From Pseudomonas fluorescens (GTDB lineage: Bacteria > Pseudomonadota > Gammaproteobacteria > Pseudomonadales > Pseudomonadaceae): a DNA stretch of 64,000 nucleotides. The position numbers and the translations under genes are program-made. This document shows positions 27,322 to 36,135 of the stretch, one piece after another. The stretch lies in NCBI RefSeq assembly GCF_000802965.1, contig NZ_JSAK01000008.1, positions 349,220 to 413,219 on the forward strand, given 5' to 3'. Under the pieces are notes generated by a model that had not been told where the DNA came from, made no database searches, and saw only the letters and a program-made list of their open reading frames with translations. Position 1 is the stretch's first letter. Each line of letters begins with the position of its first letter.

Positions 27322-28938
27322 CTAGCTGTTTCGATGCGCTGAACGCCGGATCAATCCGATGACCGGTAGCAGCCCGACCAAAACCAGGGTCAAGGCCGGC
27401 AAAGATGCCCTCGCCCACTCTCCCTCGCTGGTCATTTCAAAGATCCGCACTGCCAGCGTGTCCCAGCCAAACGGGCGCATTAACAGGGTCGCGGGCATTT
27501 CCTTGAGCACGTCGACGAATACTAGCAGCGCCGCACTCAACGAACCGGGCAGCAACAGCGGCAGATACACTTTGAAAAACAGTCGTGGCCCACTGACACC
27601 CAGGCTACGTGCCGCTTCGGGCAAAGATGGCCGTATACGCGCCAGGCTACTTTCCAGCGGCCCGTAAGCCACGGCGATGAAGCGCACCAGGTACGCCAGC
27701 AACAACGCCGACAGGCTGCCCAACAGCAGCGGCTTGCCAGCCCCACCGAGCCAACCGGAGAGCGGGATCACCAGCTCGCGATCCAGGTAACTGAACGCCA
27801 GCATGATCGATACCGCCAGCACCGAACCGGGCAAGGCGTAGCCAAGATTGGCCAGACTGACCCCGGAACGGATCGCCCGGGTCGGCGCCAAACGTCGGGC
27901 AAAGGCCAACACCAAGGCGACGCTCACCGTGATCAACGCCGCCATCGCGCCCAGGTACAAGGTATGGACGATCAGCCCGGCGTAACGCTCATCCAGATCC
28001 AGACGACCGCGCTGCCAGAACCACACCAACAGTTGCAGCATCGGAATGACGAAAGCGCAGGCGAACACCAACCCGCACCACGTCATGGCCAACAGCGCCT
28101 TGAAGCCATGCAGGTGATACAGCGCCTTGACCCGCGGGCGCTCGTTGCTCGCCCGGTTGGCACCGCGAGCACGCCGCTCGCCGTACAGCACGACCATCAC
28201 CACCAGCAGCAACAGGCTGGCCAGTTGCGCGGCGGTGGACAGGCTGAAGAATCCGTACCAGGTCTTGTAGATAGCGGTCGTAAAAGTATCGAAGTTGAAC
28301 ACCGACACCGCGCCGAAATCGGCCAGGGTTTCCATCAGCGCCAATGCCACGCCCGCACCGATGGCCGGCCGTGCCATGGGCAACGCCACCCGCCAGAACG
28401 CTTGCCATGGTGATTGCCCGAGGACGCGTGCCGCTTCCATCAGGCCTTTGCCTTGGGCCAGGAACGCCGTGCGTGCCAACAGATAAACGTAGGGGTAAAA
28501 AACCAGCACCAGAACCAGGATCACCCCGCCCGTAGAGCGCACCCGCGGCAAACGCAGGCCTGTCCCGAACCACTCGCGCAGCAGGGTTTGCACGGGGCCG
28601 GCGAAATCCAGCAGGCCGACAAAGACAAACGCCAGCACGTAGGCCGGGATCGCAAACGGCAGCATCAGCGCCCAGTCCAGCCAACGGCGGCCGGGGAATT
28701 CGCAGAGGCTGGTGAGCCAGGCCAGGCTAACCCCGAGGACCGTGACGCCGACACCGACGCCCAACACCAAAGTCAGGGTATTGCCCAGCAGACGCGGCAT
28801 CTGGGTGTCCCAGAGGTGGGACCAGATCTGTTGATCGATAGTTTGCCAGGACAGCAGCAGGACACTCAGCGGCAACAAGACCAGCGCAGCGATGGCGAAG
28901 ACCAGGGGATACCATCGGCGTTGGGCGGGGTGGGCCAC
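27322..28938 (-). CDS. Iron(III) ABC transporter permease (FbpB/SfuB type)
   Basis: 538-residue inner-membrane permease with two fused six-helix modules, the architecture of Fe3+ uptake permeases. EAA-like loops are present twice: LMEAARVLGQSPWQAFWRVA and LPEAARSLGVSGPRLFFKVY. I start it at the GTG at 28938 (MAHPAQRRWYPL), where the family begins, rather than the ATG 15 codons upstream. It is downstream of a periplasmic iron-binding protein gene on the same strand, with a REP between. No ATP-binding gene follows; gcvT is next. An ATPase encoded elsewhere must serve it. Confidence 0.88.
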   Translation of the reverse strand: MAHPAQRRWYPLVFAIAALVLLPLSVLLLSWQTIDQQIWSHLWDTQMPRLLGNTLTLVLGVGVGVTVLGVSLAWLTSLCEFPGRRWLDWALMLPFAIPAYVLAFVFVGLLDFAGPVQTLLREWFGTGLRLPRVRSTGGVILVLVLVFYPYVYLLARTAFLAQGKGLMEAARVLGQSPWQAFWRVALPMARPAIGAGVALALMETLADFGAVSVFNFDTFTTAIYKTWYGFFSLSTAAQLASLLLLVVMVVLYGERRARGANRASNERPRVKALYHLHGFKALLAMTWCGLVFACAFVIPMLQLLVWFWQRGRLDLDERYAGLIVHTLYLGAMAALITVSVALVLAFARRLAPTRAIRSGVSLANLGYALPGSVLAVSIMLAFSYLDRELVIPLSGWLGGAGKPLLLGSLSALLLAYLVRFIAVAYGPLESSLARIRPSLPEAARSLGVSGPRLFFKVYLPLLLPGSLSAALLVFVDVLKEMPATLLMRPFGWDTLAVRIFEMTSEGEWARASLPALTLVLVGLLPVIGLIRRSAHRNS

Positions 28939-28983
28939 AGACAAGCTCTCGCGGAAAAATCGTGCAGTGTAGGGAAAACGCAA

Positions 28984-29060
28984 AAAGATCGCAGCCTCCG
29001 GCAGCTCCTACAGGGTGATCACCGACCCAATGCAGGAGCTGCCGAAGGCTGCGATCTTTT
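28984..29060. repeat. REP doublet, family D
   Basis: AAAGATCGCAGCCTCCGGCA at 28985 and the inverse GAGCTGCCGAAGGCTGCGAT ending 29055. It lies between the binding-protein gene and the permease gene of one transporter, so it is inside the putative operon. Confidence 0.88.
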
Positions 29061-29080
29061 GATCTTTTAAACCAGCAGGC

Positions 29081-30085
29081 TTAGTTCCAGCCAGCCCGAT
29101 CCATCATGCGAATCGCTTCAGCCTGACGCTTGCCTGCGACTTCCACCGGCAAGGTGTCAGCCACGAACTTGCCCCATGCCGCGACTTCCGCAGACGGCTG
29201 CACCGTCGGGTTCGCCGGGAATTCCTGATTCACGTCAGCGAAGATTTTCTGCGCCTCAGGCGTGGTCATCCACTCCACCAAGGCCTTGGCCGCTTCCGGG
29301 TGCGGAGCGTGTTTGGTCAGGCCGATGCCCGACAAATTCACGTGCACGCCACGATCCGCCTGGTTCGGCCAGAACAGTTTCACCGGCAGCTCAGGTTTCT
29401 GCTTGTGCAGGCGACCGTAGTAGTAGGTGTTGACGATGCCAACATCACACTGACCCGCACTGATGGCTTCGAGGACCGCAACGTCGTCGGAGAACACATC
29501 AGTCGACAGGTTGTTAACCCAGCCTTTCAGGATCTTTTCAGTTTTTTCCGCGCCGTGGACTTCAATCATGGTGGCGGTCAGCGACTGGTTGTAGACCTTC
29601 TTCGCCGTGCGCAGGCACAGGCGACCTTCCCAATTCTTGTCGGCCAGTGCTTCGTAGGTGGTCAGTTCGCCCGGTTTCACCCGATCGGTGGAATAGGCGA
29701 TGGTCCGCGCCCGCAAGCTCAGGCCGGTCCAGGCGTGGGAGGCCGCGCGGTATTGCAGCGGAATGTTGGCATCGATGGTTTTCGAGGTGAATGGCTGGAG
29801 GATGCCCATTTGCTCGGCTTGCCAGAGGTTGCCGGCATCGACGGTAAGCAGCAGGTCGGCGGTGGCGTTCTCGCCCTCGGCCTTGATCCGCTGCATCAGC
29901 GGCGCTTCCTTGTCGGTGATGAACTTCACCTTCACGCCGGTTTTGGCGGTGTAGGCATCGAAGACCGGTTTGATCAGCTCGTCGATACGCGAGGAATAAA
30001 CCACCACCTCGTCAGCAGCCTGGGCGGTGGTGCTGCCGATCAGGGTCAGGGCCAGTGCGGTCAGTAGACGCTTCGGTGCCAACAT
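29081..30085 (-). CDS. Periplasmic iron(III)-binding protein of ABC transporter (FbpA/FutA type)
   Basis: 334-residue extracytoplasmic solute-binding protein. The signal peptide covers about residues 1-23 ([20 protein letters not shown], cleavage near [13 protein letters not shown]). Family features are [40 protein letters not shown], and the C-terminal iron-ligand region [14 protein letters not shown] with paired tyrosines. It hands ferric iron to the permease encoded downstream. GGGAGC precedes the ATG at 30085. The upstream palindrome at 30117-30139 may be an operator. Confidence 0.92.
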   Translation of the reverse strand: MLAPKRLLTALALTLIGSTTAQAADEVVVYSSRIDELIKPVFDAYTAKTGVKVKFITDKEAPLMQRIKAEGENATADLLLTVDAGNLWQAEQMGILQPFTSKTIDANIPLQYRAASHAWTGLSLRARTIAYSTDRVKPGELTTYEALADKNWEGRLCLRTAKKVYNQSLTATMIEVHGAEKTEKILKGWVNNLSTDVFSDDVAVLEAISAGQCDVGIVNTYYYGRLHKQKPELPVKLFWPNQADRGVHVNLSGIGLTKHAPHPEAAKALVEWMTTPEAQKIFADVNQEFPANPTVQPSAEVAAWGKFVADTLPVEVAGKRQAEAIRMMDRAGWN

Positions 30086-30116
30086 GGGAGCGGTCTCTCG
30101 ATTGAAAAAGTGAGGC

Positions 30117-30139
30117 CAAATGATAAGGACTCACATTTG
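30117..30139. promoter_or_regulatory. Candidate Fur-like operator upstream of the iron-binding protein gene
   Basis: CAAATGATAAGGACTCACATTTG has matching arms CAAATG/CATTTG and contains ATGATAA, resembling part of the Fur consensus GATAATGATAATCATTATC. The match is incomplete, so this is suggestive only. The position, 32-54 bp before the start codon, would fit repression of an iron transporter. Confidence 0.35.
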
Positions 30140-30199
30140 CCTTCTCAATCGGACAGTTCGCGGAGGAGTTACCAGATGTTGCACAGGATTCGACGCAAC

Positions 30200-30291
30200 C
30201 CTGTAGGAGCTGCCGCAGGCTGCGATCTTTTGATCTTGATCTTTAAAAAAGCAAAATCAAAAGATCGCAGCCTTCGGCAGCTCCTACAGGG
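30200..30291. repeat. REP doublet, family D
   Basis: CTGTAGGAGCTGCCGCAGGC at 30201 and the inverse GATCGCAGCCTTCGGCAGCT at 30263 flank TTGATCTT-rich spacer that itself pairs (TTTTGATCTTGATC with AAAATCAAAAGATC). It is just after the ubiI stop. Confidence 0.9.
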
Positions 30292-30296
30292 CCGAG

Positions 30297-31520
30297 TCAG
30301 CGCTTGGCGAGTGCGGGGAGATCGCCGATCAGTCCGAGGGCTTCGCGCACGAACAACGCCTTGGCTTCCGGCATCTGGTCGACCATTTTCAACCCGGCAT
30401 TGCGCAACCAGCGCACCGGCAACGGGTCGGCCTGGAACAATCGCTCAAAACCTTCCATCGCCGCCATCAACGCCAGGTTGTGTGGCATGCGTCGACGTTC
30501 GTAACGGCTGAGGACTTTCTCGTCCGCCAAGCGCTCGCCACGAGTCGCCGCTCGCAGCAATTCTTCGGCGAGCACGGCGGCATCGAGGAACCCAAGGTTC
30601 ACGCCCTGCCCGGCCAACGGGTGAATGGTGTGCGCGGCATCACCGATCAGCGCCAGGCCTTCGGCAACATAACGCTTGGCATGGCGTTGGCGCAGTGGCA
30701 CGCACAGACGCGGGTCAGCGCTGAGCACAGTGCCGAGACAACCTTCAAAGGCCCGCTCCAGCGCGCGACAGAAACCTTCGTCATCCAGCGCCATCAGGTG
30801 TTCGGCTTCGCTCGGCGTGGTCGACCAGACGATCGAACACCAATCCTGCTGCCCATCGCGTTCCAGCGGCAGGAACGCCAGCGGACCGTTGTCGGTGAAC
30901 CGTTGCCAAGCGGTCATTTGATGAGGTTTTGAGCTGCGCACGCTGGTGACGATGGCGTGGTGCAGATAATCCCACTCGCGCGTCGCAACGCCCGTCAGGC
31001 GACGCACCGCCGAGTTGGCACCATCCGCCGCGATCACCAGCGGTGCGCGTAAGGTGCGGCCATCGGCGAGGGTCAGCAGCCAGTCATCACCGGAGCGGCG
31101 CATCTGCTCAAGGCGTGCGTTGGCCAGCATGCCCAGATCACAGTCGTGCAAGCGATCGAGCAAGGCGTCCTGAACAACGCGATTCTCGACGATGTGGCCC
31201 AGCGCATCAGCGTGCACGCTGGTCGCCGAGAAATGGATTTGCCCGGTGCCGCTGCCGTCCCAGACGTGCATGTCGCTGTAGGGACTGCTGCGGCGGTTGG
31301 CGATGCCTTCCCACACGCCCAGACGTTCGAGAATGCGCTGGCTGGCGGCGGACAAGGCGCTCACCCGCGGTTCGAAGGGCGCCTGAGCGTCAAACGGTTT
31401 GACACTCATGGGGCTGCCGTCCAGCAACAGGACTTCCAGCCCGCTGTCTTGTAACGCCAACGCCAGGGCGCTGCCGACCATTCCGGCCCCGACAATCAGC
31501 AGATCTGCGCGCATTTCCAT
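30297..31520 (-). CDS. ubiI: FAD-dependent ubiquinone-biosynthesis hydroxylase (UbiI/VisC type)
   Basis: 407-residue flavoprotein monooxygenase of the UbiH/UbiF/UbiI/COQ6 family that hydroxylates the ring of a polyprenyl intermediate. The FAD dinucleotide motif is LLIVGAGMVGSALALALQDS (4-23), the second motif is APLVIAADGANSAVRRLTG, and the GD box is LALIGDAAHTIHPLAGQGVN. It is the last gene of the ygfB-like/pepP/ubiH/DUF4442/ubiI operon, three bases after the preceding stop. UbiI is preferred over UbiF because of this position near ubiH and pepP; the exact ring position is not readable. Confidence 0.9.
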   Translation of the reverse strand: MEMRADLLIVGAGMVGSALALALQDSGLEVLLLDGSPMSVKPFDAQAPFEPRVSALSAASQRILERLGVWEGIANRRSSPYSDMHVWDGSGTGQIHFSATSVHADALGHIVENRVVQDALLDRLHDCDLGMLANARLEQMRRSGDDWLLTLADGRTLRAPLVIAADGANSAVRRLTGVATREWDYLHHAIVTSVRSSKPHQMTAWQRFTDNGPLAFLPLERDGQQDWCSIVWSTTPSEAEHLMALDDEGFCRALERAFEGCLGTVLSADPRLCVPLRQRHAKRYVAEGLALIGDAAHTIHPLAGQGVNLGFLDAAVLAEELLRAATRGERLADEKVLSRYERRRMPHNLALMAAMEGFERLFQADPLPVRWLRNAGLKMVDQMPEAKALFVREALGLIGDLPALAKR

Positions 31521-31523
31521 GCT

Positions 31524-32009
31524 TTAAGCCTGTCTCGCTTGCGGCTTGAGCCGCACGTAAAGGGTTTTTCCAACACGCGCTACCAGATGGCCAGCGCCGT
31601 CGTGAATATCGACCTGCAATTGCGGCAGGTATTTTTCGCCACCTGCCGTCTGCCGCCGGATCTCGTCGAGCAAGGTGTCGTCGATGTTGAATCGTGCAAA
31701 CACCGGACCTTTGCCCGGCGCGATGAAATCGATGTCGGCAGCCTTGTCCCAGACGATGTAATTGCGCCCGAGGTTTTCCATCAGCATCAGCATGAAGAAC
31801 GGGTCAACCATCGAATACAGGCTGCCGCCGAACTGGGTGCCTACGTAATTGCGGTTGTACCAGCTCAGACCCATGGACACCTGAACGTCACGGAAATCAT
31901 CACTGATGTGCCGCACCCGAACCCCGGCGCCGAGGTACGGCGGGTAGAAATTCATGAAGCAACGCATCAACCGCGCCTTGCCGAACGTCTGGGTCAGCCA
32001 CTTAAACAT
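31524..32009 (-). CDS. DUF4442/thioesterase-like protein
   Basis: 161-residue hotdog-fold protein of the DUF4442 type: YLGAGVRVRHISDDFRDVQV, YVGTQFGGSLYSMVDPFFM with the acidic residue of the helix, and a KYLPQLQVDIHDGAGHLVARV strand. Members are assigned as putative acyl-CoA thioesterases, but the substrate is unknown. The start at 32009 (MFKWLTQTFGKARL) overlaps the end of ubiH by 8 bp, and its stop is 3 bp from ubiI. Sitting between two ubiquinone hydroxylases, it may be only a passenger or may serve membrane-lipid metabolism. Confidence 0.85.
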   Translation of the reverse strand: MFKWLTQTFGKARLMRCFMNFYPPYLGAGVRVRHISDDFRDVQVSMGLSWYNRNYVGTQFGGSLYSMVDPFFMLMLMENLGRNYIVWDKAADIDFIAPGKGPVFARFNIDDTLLDEIRRQTAGGEKYLPQLQVDIHDGAGHLVARVGKTLYVRLKPQARQA

Positions 32010-33189
32010 CAGGACGCGTACCCAAACCCATGGCCTGCCGGGCGAACCAGCGCTTGGCCGGTGGCAGCAGATCGAGGCCGAGCAGCCCAAGATTGCGGCC
32101 CATGGAAACCAGTGGCTGGGTGCTGCCGAACAAGCGCGTGACCTGATCGGAGAAGCCCACGGTCAGGTTCTGATCCAGACGCTGGCGTTCTCGATAGGCC
32201 TGCAGTGTCGCGAAATCGCCCAACGGCTGATCACTGGCGAGCAGCGCGTCGGCTAACGCCTGGGCGTCACGCAGGGACAGGTTGAACCCCTGACCGGCAA
32301 TCGGATGCAGGCTGTGCGCCGCGTTGCCGAGGATCGTCAGATGCGGTCGCACCTGCTCTTCGGCCTCCACCAACGACAGCGGATACAAGTGACGCGCGCC
32401 GACTTGCTTCAACGTGCCGAGGCGATAACCGAACACGCCCTGCAATTCGCTGAGGAAACTCCGTTCATCAAGGTCCGCCAGACGTTGCGCGTCCATCCCC
32501 AGACGAGTCCAGACCAGCGCACAGCGGTTATCCGGCAACGGCAGCAATGCCATCGGGCCGTCGTCGGTAAAGCGCTCGAACGCCATGCCGTTGTGGGCTT
32601 CGCTCGGGGTGATATTAGCGATCAGCGCGCTCTGGTTGTACGGGCGTTTCTTGACGCCGATCCCCAGTTGCTCGCGCAAGCCTGAACGGCCGCCATCGGC
32701 AAGCACCGCGAGGTCGCATTCCAGCGTTGTCTCGTCGTTGAGGGTCAGGCGATAGCCGTCGGTGAGCGGTTCCATGCGCGTGACTTCCGCCGGGCAACGC
32801 CAGCTGATCACGTCCTTGTCCAGGCCTTGCCACAGGCATTGGCCGAGCCAGGCGTTCTCCACCACGTAACCCAGTGCCGGAACGCCTTCTTCCATTGCCG
32901 ACAGCCGCGCCGTGGAAAAACGCCCACGGTCAGAGACGTGAATCTGTTTGATGGGCTCGGCGCGGCGGGAGATTTCCTGCCAGACGCCCAGGCGCTGATA
33001 AATCTGCCGCGCACCGAAAGATAGCGCCGTGGAACGCGCGTCATAGCTCGGTTGATAGGTATCGCCGGGAGCGAACGGCTCGATCAGTACGATCTTCCAG
33101 CCACGGGCCTTGGCCCCGGCCTGCAAGGCCAACGCCAGGCTGGCACCGACCAGGCCGCCACCGATAATCGCCAGATTGACTCGACTCAT
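32002..33189 (-). CDS. ubiH: 2-octaprenyl-6-methoxyphenol hydroxylase UbiH
   Basis: 395-residue FAD monooxygenase of aerobic ubiquinone synthesis. The Rossmann motif is LAIIGGGLVGASLALALQAG (6-25), the mid motif is CDLAVLADGGRSGLREQLGI, and the GD box is LTILGNAAHSLHPIAGQGFN (a GN variant typical of UbiH). Its ATG overlaps the pepP stop (ATGA) and its end overlaps the DUF4442 gene. UbiH is chosen for this copy because the pepP-ubiH pair is conserved across gammaproteobacteria. Confidence 0.93.
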   Translation of the reverse strand: MSRVNLAIIGGGLVGASLALALQAGAKARGWKIVLIEPFAPGDTYQPSYDARSTALSFGARQIYQRLGVWQEISRRAEPIKQIHVSDRGRFSTARLSAMEEGVPALGYVVENAWLGQCLWQGLDKDVISWRCPAEVTRMEPLTDGYRLTLNDETTLECDLAVLADGGRSGLREQLGIGVKKRPYNQSALIANITPSEAHNGMAFERFTDDGPMALLPLPDNRCALVWTRLGMDAQRLADLDERSFLSELQGVFGYRLGTLKQVGARHLYPLSLVEAEEQVRPHLTILGNAAHSLHPIAGQGFNLSLRDAQALADALLASDQPLGDFATLQAYRERQRLDQNLTVGFSDQVTRLFGSTQPLVSMGRNLGLLGLDLLPPAKRWFARQAMGLGTRPDV

Positions 33190-34520
33190 GCCGCTTGTGT
33201 CCGTGCATGCGCCATCAGCGCCTCGATCTCGGCGACGGTTTTCGGTACGCCTTTGGTCAGGATTTCACAGCCGGTTTTGGTGACCACTACGTCGTCCTCG
33301 ATGCGCACGCCAATGCCGCGCCATTTCTTAGCCACGCTCTGATTGTCCGGAGCGATGTAAATCCCCGGCTCCACCGTCAGCGCCATGCCGACTTCCAGCA
33401 CGCGCCATTCACCGCCGACCTTGTATTCGCCGACGTCATGCACATCCATGCCCAGCCAGTGGCCGGCGCGGTGCATGTAAAACGCTTTGTAGGCTTCGCT
33501 CGCGATCAATTCGTCAACGTCGCCCTGCAACAGTCCCAAGTCGACGAGGCCGGAGGTAATCACCCGGACCGTCGCTTCGTGCGCCTGATTCCAATGCTTG
33601 TTCGGAGCGATTTCGGCAAACGCAGCTTCCTGGGCAGCCAGTACCAACTCGTAGATCGCCTTCTGTTCCGCGGAATACCTGCCGTTGACCGGCCAGGTGC
33701 GGGTGATGTCGCTGGCGTAGCAGTCGATCTCGCATCCGGCGTCGATCAGCACCAGATCGCCGTCCTTGAGCACCGCGTCATTTTGCTGGTAATGCAGGAT
33801 GCAGCTGTTGCGCCCCGCCGCGACAATCGAACCGTAGGCGGGCATCTTCGCCCCGCCTTTGCGGAACTCGTAATCGAGCTCGGCTTCCAGGCTGAACTCA
33901 TACAACCCGACACGGCTAGCCTGCATCGCCCGCACATGCGCCTGGGCGGAAATCCGTGCGGCTTCGCGCATCACCTTCACTTCTGCCGCCGATTTATACA
34001 GGCGCATGTCGTGAAGCAGATGATCCAGGGCAACGTATTCGTTCGGCGGCTGGGCGCCGAGATTGGCTTTGGAGCGGATCACATTGATCCATTCCATCAG
34101 GTGCCGGTCGAATTCGGGGTTGCTGCCCATGGCCGAATACACCCTGTCGCGACCTTCGATCAGGCCCGGCAGGATGTCGTCTATATCAGTGATAGGAAAA
34201 GCGTCGTCGGCGCCGAAGTCGCGGATTGCGCCTTCCTGCCCGGCGCGCAGACCGTCCCACAACTCTCGCTCGGCGTTGCGCTCACGGCAGAACAGGATGT
34301 ATTCGCCATGCAAGCGCCCTGGGATCAGGACCAGTACGGCCTGAGGTTCGGGAAAACCGCTGAGGTACTGGAAGTCGCTGTCCTGACGGTAAACGTGCTC
34401 GACGTCGCGATTGCGGATAGCCACCGCGGCGGCGGGCAGGATAGCGATGCTGTTGGGTTCCATCTGCGCCATCAAGGCCTTGCGGCGACGGCTGTATTCC
34501 GATTTAGGGATATGAATCAT
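33186..34520 (-). CDS. pepP: Xaa-Pro aminopeptidase P (PepP)
   Basis: 444-residue manganese aminopeptidase that removes N-terminal residues before proline. An N-terminal AMP_N domain (about 5-130: YSRRRKALMAQM, DFQYLSGFPEPQAVLVL) precedes the pita-bread domain. Metal ligands are visible in LIDAGCEIDCYASDITRTWP (two Asp), HRAGHWLGMDVHD (His), TVEPGIYI (Glu) and GVRIEDDVVVT (Glu). The start at 34520 (MIHIPKSEYS) matches the family; an ATG eight codons upstream, four bases from the previous stop, is possible. Confidence 0.93.
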   Translation of the reverse strand: MIHIPKSEYSRRRKALMAQMEPNSIAILPAAAVAIRNRDVEHVYRQDSDFQYLSGFPEPQAVLVLIPGRLHGEYILFCRERNAERELWDGLRAGQEGAIRDFGADDAFPITDIDDILPGLIEGRDRVYSAMGSNPEFDRHLMEWINVIRSKANLGAQPPNEYVALDHLLHDMRLYKSAAEVKVMREAARISAQAHVRAMQASRVGLYEFSLEAELDYEFRKGGAKMPAYGSIVAAGRNSCILHYQQNDAVLKDGDLVLIDAGCEIDCYASDITRTWPVNGRYSAEQKAIYELVLAAQEAAFAEIAPNKHWNQAHEATVRVITSGLVDLGLLQGDVDELIASEAYKAFYMHRAGHWLGMDVHDVGEYKVGGEWRVLEVGMALTVEPGIYIAPDNQSVAKKWRGIGVRIEDDVVVTKTGCEILTKGVPKTVAEIEALMAHARTQAA

Positions 34521-34547
34521 GGGCAGATGGCGTTCCCCTGGCATTGA

Positions 34548-35108
34548 TCAGTGCAGCGACGGTTTGGCGGCAGCCGGCGCGTCCGGCTTCTTGGTTTCGG
34601 AGAACAGCAACAGCGGCGCGACGCGCAGGTATTCCATGACTTCCATATAGTCGCTTTCGCCGTCGTCGGACTCTTCCAGTGCGTCTTGCACCTGGGAAAT
34701 GGCCGCCAGATCCTGCAGCACCTCGGTAGCTTCGGCGCTGAGGGCGCTGCTGTCGCGGCAGTTCAGGCCGAAACCGCTGAGGAAGCCCTGGCACCACTCG
34801 CCCAGTGCAGCGGCACGTTCGGCCAGCGGGGCATCGTCGGTTGGCAACAGCAGCACGACGGTGACGTCGTCGCCAGTGAGCTCGCCCTTGACCATCTCTT
34901 GCAGGCCGATCAGGGCGTTGCGGACGTTGTCCTGCGGCTCGCTTTCGAGCAGTTCGGCGGCATCAATCAGCCAACCCTCGGCGTCGAAACCGGCGCCGGC
35001 GCAGCTGCGGCCGAGCAGCAGGCCGTGCAGTTCGGCAGGCGAGACGTTATGACCGCTGGACGTCAGCAGGGTGGCGAAGGCTTGGTACGGGGAATTCTGA
35101 ATGGGCAT
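34548..35108 (-). CDS. YgfB/YecA-family protein (UPF0149)
   Basis: 186-residue helical protein. It has the family N-terminus ([32 protein letters not shown]) and the central [17 protein letters not shown] block with [12 protein letters not shown] near the C-terminus. In P. aeruginosa YgfB has been connected with control of ampDh3 and beta-lactam tolerance; whether that applies here is inference. It is first in the pepP-ubiH operon and divergent from the ZapB-like gene, with a REP pair in the shared control region. Confidence 0.9.
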   Translation of the reverse strand: MPIQNSPYQAFATLLTSSGHNVSPAELHGLLLGRSCAGAGFDAEGWLIDAAELLESEPQDNVRNALIGLQEMVKGELTGDDVTVVLLLPTDDAPLAERAAALGEWCQGFLSGFGLNCRDSSALSAEATEVLQDLAAISQVQDALEESDDGESDYMEVMEYLRVAPLLLFSETKKPDAPAAAKPSLH

Positions 35109-35171
35109 GGGCAGCTAGGCGCCAGACGGCGCTATGTCTAGAATGAAGGCCTTGTATCCTACAACGACTGC

Positions 35172-35274
35172 CCTGTAGGAGCGAGCCTGCTCGCGATGGT
35201 CGTCGACGATAACGCCGGGTACCTGACACCCCGCGGCGTTCTCAGGCTCATCACGAGCAGGCTCGCTCCTACAG
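35172..35274. repeat. REP doublet, family B, in a divergent promoter region
   Basis: CCTGTAGGAGCGAGCCTGCT at 35173 and the inverse CACGAGCAGGCTCGCTCCTA at 35252. Most REPs here follow genes; this one fills the 192-bp gap between divergent genes, where promoters must also fit. Confidence 0.88.
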
Positions 35275-35300
35275 TCCAACCCCATCAGACAGTGAAGACA

Positions 35301-35510
35301 ATGGAAGACACCGACCTGCAAGCGCTGATGGCCAGACTCGAATTGCTGATTAGCCGAGTCGAGCAACTTAAGAGCCAAAACGGACTCTTACTAGCTCAGG
35401 AAAAGACCTGGCGCGAGGAACGCGCTCACCTCATTGAAAAAAACGAAATCGCCCGGCGTAAGGTCGAATCGATGATTTCGCGCCTCAAGGCCCTGGAGCA
35501 AGACTCATGA
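35301..35510 (+). CDS. ZapB-like coiled-coil protein (TIGR02449 family)
   Basis: 69-residue protein that is almost entirely one predicted coiled coil: heptads in LQALMARLELLISRVEQLKS, LLLAQEKTWREERAHL and RRKVESMISRLKALEQ. It matches the small family found directly upstream of zapA in pseudomonads and is presumed to act in cell division like E. coli ZapB. The start at 35301 is fixed by the coiled-coil onset; upstream sequence belongs to a REP. Its stop overlaps zapA as ATGA. Confidence 0.88.
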   Translation: MEDTDLQALMARLELLISRVEQLKSQNGLLLAQEKTWREERAHLIEKNEIARRKVESMISRLKALEQDS

Positions 35511-35824
35511 GTTCAAGCAATAGCGTCACCGTGCAGATCCTCGACAAAGAATATTCGATCATCTGCCCCCAGGAAGAACGCAGCAACCTGGTGAGCGCCG
35601 CCCGTTACCTGGACGGCAAGATGCGCGAAATCCGCAGCAGCGGCAAAGTCATCGGCGCCGATCGCATCGCCGTGATGGCCGCGCTGAACATTACCCACGA
35701 CCTGCTACACAAGGAAGAACGCCCGGATATTCAGGCCAGCGGTTCGACCCGCGAGCAGGTACGCGACCTGCTGGATCGCGTCGATCTGGTGCTCGCGACC
35801 GATCCGGACGTCACCAAAGGCTGA
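35507..35824 (+). CDS. zapA: Cell division protein ZapA
   Basis: 105-residue FtsZ-ring stabiliser. The N-terminal globular part is NSVTVQILDKEYSIICPQEE, RSNLVSAARYLDGKMREIRS, then the ALNITHDLLHKEE helix and a C-terminal coiled coil. Full length for ZapA. It is translationally coupled to the ZapB-like gene by a 4-bp overlap. 6S RNA begins about 32 bp after its stop, the conserved zapA-ssrS-fau order. Confidence 0.95.
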   Translation: MSSSNSVTVQILDKEYSIICPQEERSNLVSAARYLDGKMREIRSSGKVIGADRIAVMAALNITHDLLHKEERPDIQASGSTREQVRDLLDRVDLVLATDPDVTKG

Positions 35825-35843
35825 TTCGCGCCACCGCTTGCGT

Positions 35844-35849
35844 TATACT
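35844..35849 (+). promoter_or_regulatory. -10 element of 6S RNA
   Basis: TATACT lies about seven bases before the expected 5' end of 6S RNA. A matching -35 hexamer is not obvious. Confidence 0.55.
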
Positions 35850-35855
35850 CGCATC

Positions 35856-36035
35856 ACTCCCTGGGGTGCTTGCCAGTTGGCGATGTCCCTGAGCCGATTT
35901 GCTATACCCTGGAGGTTGCACGTTGGGCTGGTGTGCATGTCCGCTAGACGGAAAGCCTTAAAGCCTACTGCATCTTCCACCTTGAACTTTCGGGTTCAAG
36001 GGCTAAGTCGACAGCGGTACATCCGGGGAGCCTGA
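35856..36035 (+). ncRNA. ssrS: 6S RNA
   Basis: About 180-nt RNA that binds and sequesters sigma70-RNA polymerase in stationary phase. The ends CTCCCTGGGGTGCTTGCCAG and ACATCCGGGGAGCC form the closing stem. GTGCATGTCCGCTAGACGGA lies on the 3' side of the central bulge, and the CCTTGAACTTTCGGGTTCAAGG hairpin (22 nt in two arms, 35978-36001 approx.) is the usual 3' side hairpin. The position between zapA and fau is diagnostic. Ends are estimated to within a few bases. Confidence 0.9.
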
Positions 36036-36042
36036 TTCCAGT

Positions 36043-36077
36043 CCGATGCCGGTTTAAATACCGGCATCGGCGTTTTT
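36043..36077 (+). terminator. Perfect terminator hairpin between 6S RNA and fau
   Basis: CCGATGCCGG (36043-36052) pairs perfectly with CCGGCATCGG (36061-36070) around TTTAAATA, followed by CG and T5. It lies within 10 bp of the 6S 3' end and 59 bp before fau. Confidence 0.88.
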
Positions 36078-36106
36078 ACAGATCCGCTTTTTTACAGATA
36101 CGCTTT
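36074..36106 (+). repeat. Tandem 16-bp direct repeat in the fau leader
   Basis: TTTTACAGATCCGCTTT (36074-36090) is followed at 16-bp spacing by TTTTACAGATACGCTTT (36090-36106), with one mismatch. The first copy starts in the T tract of the terminator, and the second ends about 30 bp before the fau ATG. Confidence 0.8.
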
Positions 36107-36135
36107 CCGTACCTGTCCTGCCGAAGCCCGAATCC

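Noticed and set aside
35838..36035. 65-codon open frame across the 6S RNA region
   Set aside because: The interval is 6S RNA by sequence and position; the frame has no ribosome site or family match.
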